Positions 5,656-8,406 of a stretch of 8,406 bases of DNA are shown piece by piece; the first letter of the stretch is position 1, and each line of letters starts with the position of its first letter. Origin of the DNA: Bacteroidia bacterium (lineage in GTDB: Bacteria; Bacteroidota; Bacteroidia; B-17B0; Aurantibacillaceae); the NCBI GenBank assembly GCA_014379485.1, contig JACMLS010000656.1:1-8406 (forward strand). Direction: 5' to 3'. The translations under genes were made by a program, and so were the position numbers. The notes below the pieces were generated by a model. It saw nothing but the letters and a program-made list of their open reading frames with translations. It had not been told where the DNA came from and made no database searches.

Positions 5656-5704
5656 TTTCTACCGGGCCTCTGGCCCCATTTGAAGCGATTTGATTGAGTA
5701 GAAA
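5656..5704. repeat. Nested inverted repeat between convergent genes
   Basis: An outer 7-bp pair TTTCTAC (5656-5662) / GTAGAAA (5698-5704) encloses a tight inner hairpin GGGCC (5664-5668), TCT, GGCCC (5672-5676). It lies in the 81-base gap between the 3' ends of the lipoprotein and DUF2480 genes, where a bidirectional terminator would be expected, but neither strand shows a T run right after the GC-rich stem. It could work as a transcript end or stability hairpin, or be another dispersed palindromic element. Confidence 0.45.
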
Positions 5705-5711
5705 CAAATTA

Positions 5712-6218
5712 TTATTTCCTCTTATAAAGCGGCACGGTAGAACAAGGCTCACCGTACATAATACTTTTTGCAAGGGGTCTTAAAATATTTGTAAGCTCAA
5801 CGTAAGCAGATCTTGGAACGGGTAATTTTCCGCAGCCCTTTATAACTATTCTTCCGTCGCGGAATTTTTCAAGATCTAATGTTTTCAGTTTTTCGTTATA
5901 CAAGATCGTTTCTAAAGTTTCAAGATCTCCGAACACATTTTTTTTTGCAAGCGGTTCAAGTTGTATGCTCAGTAACATAAAAGCCCAGGTAGGAACAATT
6001 GCATCTGCTGTACATGTTACAGCTACAAATTTATTTTTGTACTGTTCCCAGTTCTCATTTTTAATGTACTCTCTGAAATCTTTTTCACGTAATATTAAAC
6101 CCTGGAATAATTTATCTTTAATGTCAAGCAATACCCTTTCTCCCGGCTCGTAATATTCTTCCAGGTCAATAGTGATCAATCCGCTTTGCGATACTTTATT
6201 TACAATTTCGTCTTGCAT
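5712..6218 (-). CDS. DUF2480 family protein
   Basis: A 168-residue soluble protein without signal peptide or membrane helices, so probably cytoplasmic. I recognise it as DUF2480 from the start EIVNKVSQSGLITIDLEEYY, the central GLILREKDFREYIKN and VAVTCTADAIVPTWAFMLL segments, and the C-terminal KGCGKLPVPRSAYVEL and GEPCSTVPLYKRK. It is full length for the family. Cysteines at about positions 69, 129 and 159 lie in its best-conserved segments (TCTADAIVP, KGCG, EPCSTVP). The biochemical role is unknown. My recollection that family members can lie near iron-sulfur assembly genes is not supported here, as no such gene is present. It is transcribed alone, convergent with the lipoprotein gene. The ATG at 6218 gives the usual N-terminus. 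Confidence 0.9.
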   Translation of the reverse strand: MQDEIVNKVSQSGLITIDLEEYYEPGERVLLDIKDKLFQGLILREKDFREYIKNENWEQYKNKFVAVTCTADAIVPTWAFMLLSIQLEPLAKKNVFGDLETLETILYNEKLKTLDLEKFRDGRIVIKGCGKLPVPRSAYVELTNILRPLAKSIMYGEPCSTVPLYKRK

Positions 6219-6222
6219 GGTA

Positions 6223-6230
6223 CAAAGATA
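6223..6230 (-). promoter_or_regulatory. Bacteroidota -7 promoter element of the DUF2480 gene
   Basis: The minus strand reads TATCTTTG, an exact match to the Bacteroidota -7 consensus TAnnTTTG, ending just four bases before the ATG at 6218. A start of transcription at the usual distance would fall on or next to the A of the start codon, predicting a leaderless mRNA. No good -33 TTG is seen at the right distance, which lowers confidence. Confidence 0.45.
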
Positions 6231-6296
6231 AGAAACCTTAGGCCTGATAGAATTAAATTAGCTGGTTATAACGACTTAATTCTTAAAATTTAACCA

Positions 6297-7967
6297 TTAC
6301 CTCAGCACAGAAATATAGCCTTTCGCCAATTCTCCGTCTTCAAATTCTCCTACAAAATAATAGACCCCATCTGAAATTCCCTTTGCATCCCAATTATTTT
6401 GATAAGTATCTGTTTCAAAAACAATTTTTCCCCACCTGTTAAAAATTGAGAGTTTTAATTTTGGTTTTAATTCAAGGTTTTTTATTGAAAAAAATTCATT
6501 CACTCCGTCTCCGTTCGGTGAAAATATATTCGGAAAAATTACAGGGCAATCCCATTCGGGCGATACAACAATTGCAGAGGCGCTTTGCTGTCCGCATGAA
6601 TCGGTTACGGTTACAGAGAATGAAACAGCTTCAGGCGTTACCGGAAAAGTGAATGAAGAAGAATTCGTTTGCCCTCCGTTCCAGTTCCAGGTATAATTAA
6701 AATAATTATTAAAGCCGCCTCCGCTTGCTTGTGCAGTAAGTGAAACAGAATCGTAAGGACAAGCCGGTAGTGTATAATTTGTAGTTACTGCTAAAGGCGG
6801 TTGATCAGTAATTTCAATTTGCAGGTCAACAGGAGGCCAACCCGAACAAATAATAAAATCAGGAATGAGCGTAAGCTGCACGGTTTCATTTGCCTCTGAT
6901 GTTAAATCGTAAGACGGGGCAATGATTAAATGAACAGTATCTTTTCCGGGTGGAAAAAAGATGTTCGTTGCACTTAAAGTATAATCCGTGCCCTGACTTG
7001 CTGACCCGCTTAAAATAAAATTTAGTGTTCTGGGAAATGCAATTGAATCATATCTTCTGAAAACAAATTCTGCTTTTCCGCAACCTTCAACAACGGCACC
7101 GTTAATGATTGCGCCGGTAAACGAAGGTTGGTTTGTAACTGTAACGTATCCTGAATTAAAACTGCCGGCCTCAATAAAAACTCCGCTGTCCCATGTATTA
7201 TCAGCTCCTCCGTCTGCAATGGCAAGTTTAATGTGATATTGATTACAAGGTATCACAACGGTTTTTGCTGTGAGTACGGTTGTCCATCCGTCATACTCAA
7301 CAATTAAACCATTTGGGCTTGTGTTGGAAACAAAGTACTGCGGATAATTCAGGTAGCACCATGAATAGCTTGAGTCAGGCGACCAGGGTGGAGTTCCGAT
7401 GTTTCCGTTGTTGATGGAGGAAATAGAAACAGGAATAGAAGTACCTGGAACGATGGCAAGATTTTGTACACCTGAAATTCCGGGGCCTGAGATTAAAAAC
7501 GCAAAAACATCATTATAGGGCGTGCAAACTCCTTCGTTGTATTCTTCGGAAGCAAAAACATAATTGAATTTAGCTGTGTCGGAAGATGGAATAAAATCAA
7601 ATTCCAAAACCGCTGCATCCATCGTAGAAAAACCAGTTGTTGAAAATGAATCGAGCAAAGTACCAAACACGGTTGAAAAGGCAGTAGATTGATTTGAGCT
7701 GTTATTCGGGCCGATTGCATCAATGACTTTTCCGGTTGAAAGAATGATTCCGCTATCAATTCCTAAACCTGTATTAAATCCTTTAAAGAAACCACGTGCC
7801 TGCGAATTTCCGGTAAAAACTACATTGGTGGCCACTACACCGGGACCTAACAGAATATTATTAACCAGTTGAGTGGGGGTAAAGGAGGTGTTGTTTACAG
7901 TTAATTGGGCAACCGAATTTCTGGTTAAAAATAAAATCAAAATTGCAAACAATGATTTATAGTTCAT
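6297..7967 (-). CDS. Secreted protein with choice-of-anchor L domain and T9SS type B sorting domain
   Basis: A 556-residue protein made for the cell surface or medium. A Sec signal peptide covers residues 1-20, with cleavage before Gln21 (NSVA-QL). Residues about 26-270 form a choice-of-anchor L domain, recognisable by TPTQLVNNILLGPGV, GIILSTGK, LEFDFIP, FNYVFASEEYNE and NDVFAFLISGPG. Residues about 285-388 resemble a Calx-beta-type domain (VEGCGKAEFVFRR, GTDYTL, FPPGKDTVHL, ETVQLTL). Residues about 395-470 look PKD/Ig-like. The end (478-556: FPNIFSPNGDGVNEFF, IFNRWGKIVFET, NNWDAKG, DGVYYFV) is the gliding-motility-associated type B C-terminal domain read by the type IX secretion system. Adhesion or matrix binding is a likely role, by inference. 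It starts 16 bases after the propeller remnant, so it was probably second in an operon. Confidence 0.93.
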   Translation of the reverse strand: MNYKSLFAILILFLTRNSVAQLTVNNTSFTPTQLVNNILLGPGVVATNVVFTGNSQARGFFKGFNTGLGIDSGIILSTGKVIDAIGPNNSSNQSTAFSTVFGTLLDSFSTTGFSTMDAAVLEFDFIPSSDTAKFNYVFASEEYNEGVCTPYNDVFAFLISGPGISGVQNLAIVPGTSIPVSISSINNGNIGTPPWSPDSSYSWCYLNYPQYFVSNTSPNGLIVEYDGWTTVLTAKTVVIPCNQYHIKLAIADGGADNTWDSGVFIEAGSFNSGYVTVTNQPSFTGAIINGAVVEGCGKAEFVFRRYDSIAFPRTLNFILSGSASQGTDYTLSATNIFFPPGKDTVHLIIAPSYDLTSEANETVQLTLIPDFIICSGWPPVDLQIEITDQPPLAVTTNYTLPACPYDSVSLTAQASGGGFNNYFNYTWNWNGGQTNSSSFTFPVTPEAVSFSVTVTDSCGQQSASAIVVSPEWDCPVIFPNIFSPNGDGVNEFFSIKNLELKPKLKLSIFNRWGKIVFETDTYQNNWDAKGISDGVYYFVGEFEDGELAKGYISVLR

Positions 7968-7983
7968 TTTTTGAAATTAAAAT

Positions 7984-8370
7984 TCAATAAACCGAAATAG
8001 GTTGACAAATGATCCAGCCATCTGTATTTCCTGTAGTAATTTCTTTTTTTCCAACTGTAAAAATAAAATTTCCAGACACAATACTTTTATATCCTATGTC
8101 AGTTCCTGTAGATCCTTTGAAAATACGGTGCAATTCATTTCCGTCGGTATCTGCAATTATATATAAAAGATCTTCTCCAAAACCTGCGTTTCCGTTTGAG
8201 CGGCCGGTCATAATAATTTTTCCGGCAGGAGTTACTAAATTATTTTCTGAGCCTTCGTGTTGAAGTGTTCCGTAATTTTTTTCCCAGATAATGGCTCCGG
8301 TTCCGTCAAATTTTACACAATAAAAATTATGTTCAGTATTTCCGATGATTATCCAACAAAAGTCTCTTGC
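7984..8370 (-). pseudogene. 3' remnant of a beta-propeller-like repeat protein, 5' end lost
   Basis: The frame is open from 8370 to the TAG-free stop at 7986-7984, giving 128 codons. It encodes repeating units of about 50 residues: GNTEHNFYCVKFDGTGAIIW...EG...NLVTPAGKIIMTGRS, then GNAGFGEDLLYIIADTDGNELHR...GTDIGYKSIVSGNFIFTVGK, then GNTDGWIICQP. This is the pattern of secreted propeller-type repeat proteins in Bacteroidota. Immediately upstream (8373-8371) is a TGA, followed by a heptamer repeat with stops in all frames. Propeller-like sequence begins at once after the repeat, and the only in-frame ATG (8211) would start in mid-repeat. I therefore read it as a gene truncated by repeat insertion or deletion. 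It has no sorting domain at its C-terminus. It could still be expressed from the ATG at 8211 as 75 residues, which I consider unlikely to be functional. Confidence 0.6.
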
Positions 8371-8406
8371 TCATTCAAAATTCAAAATTCAACATTCAAC
8401 ATTCAA
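8371..8406. repeat. Heptanucleotide tandem repeat (ATTCAAA/ATTCAAC), reaches window edge
   Basis: Units ATTCAAA (8373, 8380), ATTCAAC (8387, 8394) and a partial ATTCAA (8401) follow each other without gaps, and the array continues past the edge. On the minus strand each unit contains TGA, so with a period of seven all three frames are closed within 21 bases. It directly abuts the 5' end of the propeller remnant. Confidence 0.8.

Noticed and set aside
5664..5676. GGGCC-TCT-GGCCC called as a rho-independent terminator
   Set aside because: A three-base loop and a strong stem are present, but neither strand has a T run directly after it.
6250..6282. An inverted repeat GAATTAA/TTAATTC between the DUF2480 gene and the T9SS substrate gene
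   Set aside because: It is entirely A/T apart from one G-C pair, has a 19-base loop and no T run, and is expected by chance in such AT-rich DNA.
8371..8406. The heptamer array considered as an in-frame phase-variation tract of the propeller gene
   Set aside because: Each unit contains TGA on the coding strand, and a period of seven puts a stop in every frame, so no change of copy number could restore reading through it.

Overview
The window looks like chromosomal DNA of a Bacteroidota bacterium, probably an environmental, gliding or T9SS-bearing lineage. The DNA is AT-rich. It encodes a protein with a type IX secretion (type B / gliding-motility-associated) C-terminal sorting domain and a choice-of-anchor L domain, a DUF2480 protein (a family I know only from Bacteroidota), and Bacteroidota-like promoter elements (TAnnTTTG). 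Genus cannot be read from the sequence.

Layout. Positions 1-1394, minus strand: the beginning of a membrane-anchored protein that runs off the left edge, then two clearly paralogous five-helix membrane proteins of 180 and 178 residues. Positions 1395-1773: a 379-base gene-free stretch holding short dispersed repeats and inverted repeats. Positions 1774-4278, plus strand: pbpC, a bifunctional peptidoglycan glycosyltransferase/transpeptidase. Positions 4416-5630, plus strand: an unrecognised lipoprotein. Positions 5712-6218, minus strand: a DUF2480 protein, convergent with the lipoprotein. Positions 6297-7967, minus strand: a 556-residue secreted T9SS type B substrate. Positions 7984-8370, minus strand: the 3' remnant of a beta-propeller-like repeat protein, cut off upstream by a heptanucleotide tandem repeat that reaches the window edge.

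Functionally the window is cell-envelope oriented: wall synthesis (pbpC), an outer or periplasmic lipoprotein, a secreted adhesin-like protein and small integral membrane proteins. No gene cluster here forms an obvious new enzymatic or defence system. The distinctive feature is the number of short non-coding repeat families in the gaps between genes. One A/C-rich family, with copies on both sides of the 178-residue membrane protein gene, also appears inside pbpC, where it is read in frame as an Asn/Thr/Lys/Gln-rich loop between the SxN and KTG motifs of the transpeptidase. A second point is a repeat cassette present twice whose hairpin stems differ in sequence but still pair. These are the observations most worth following.
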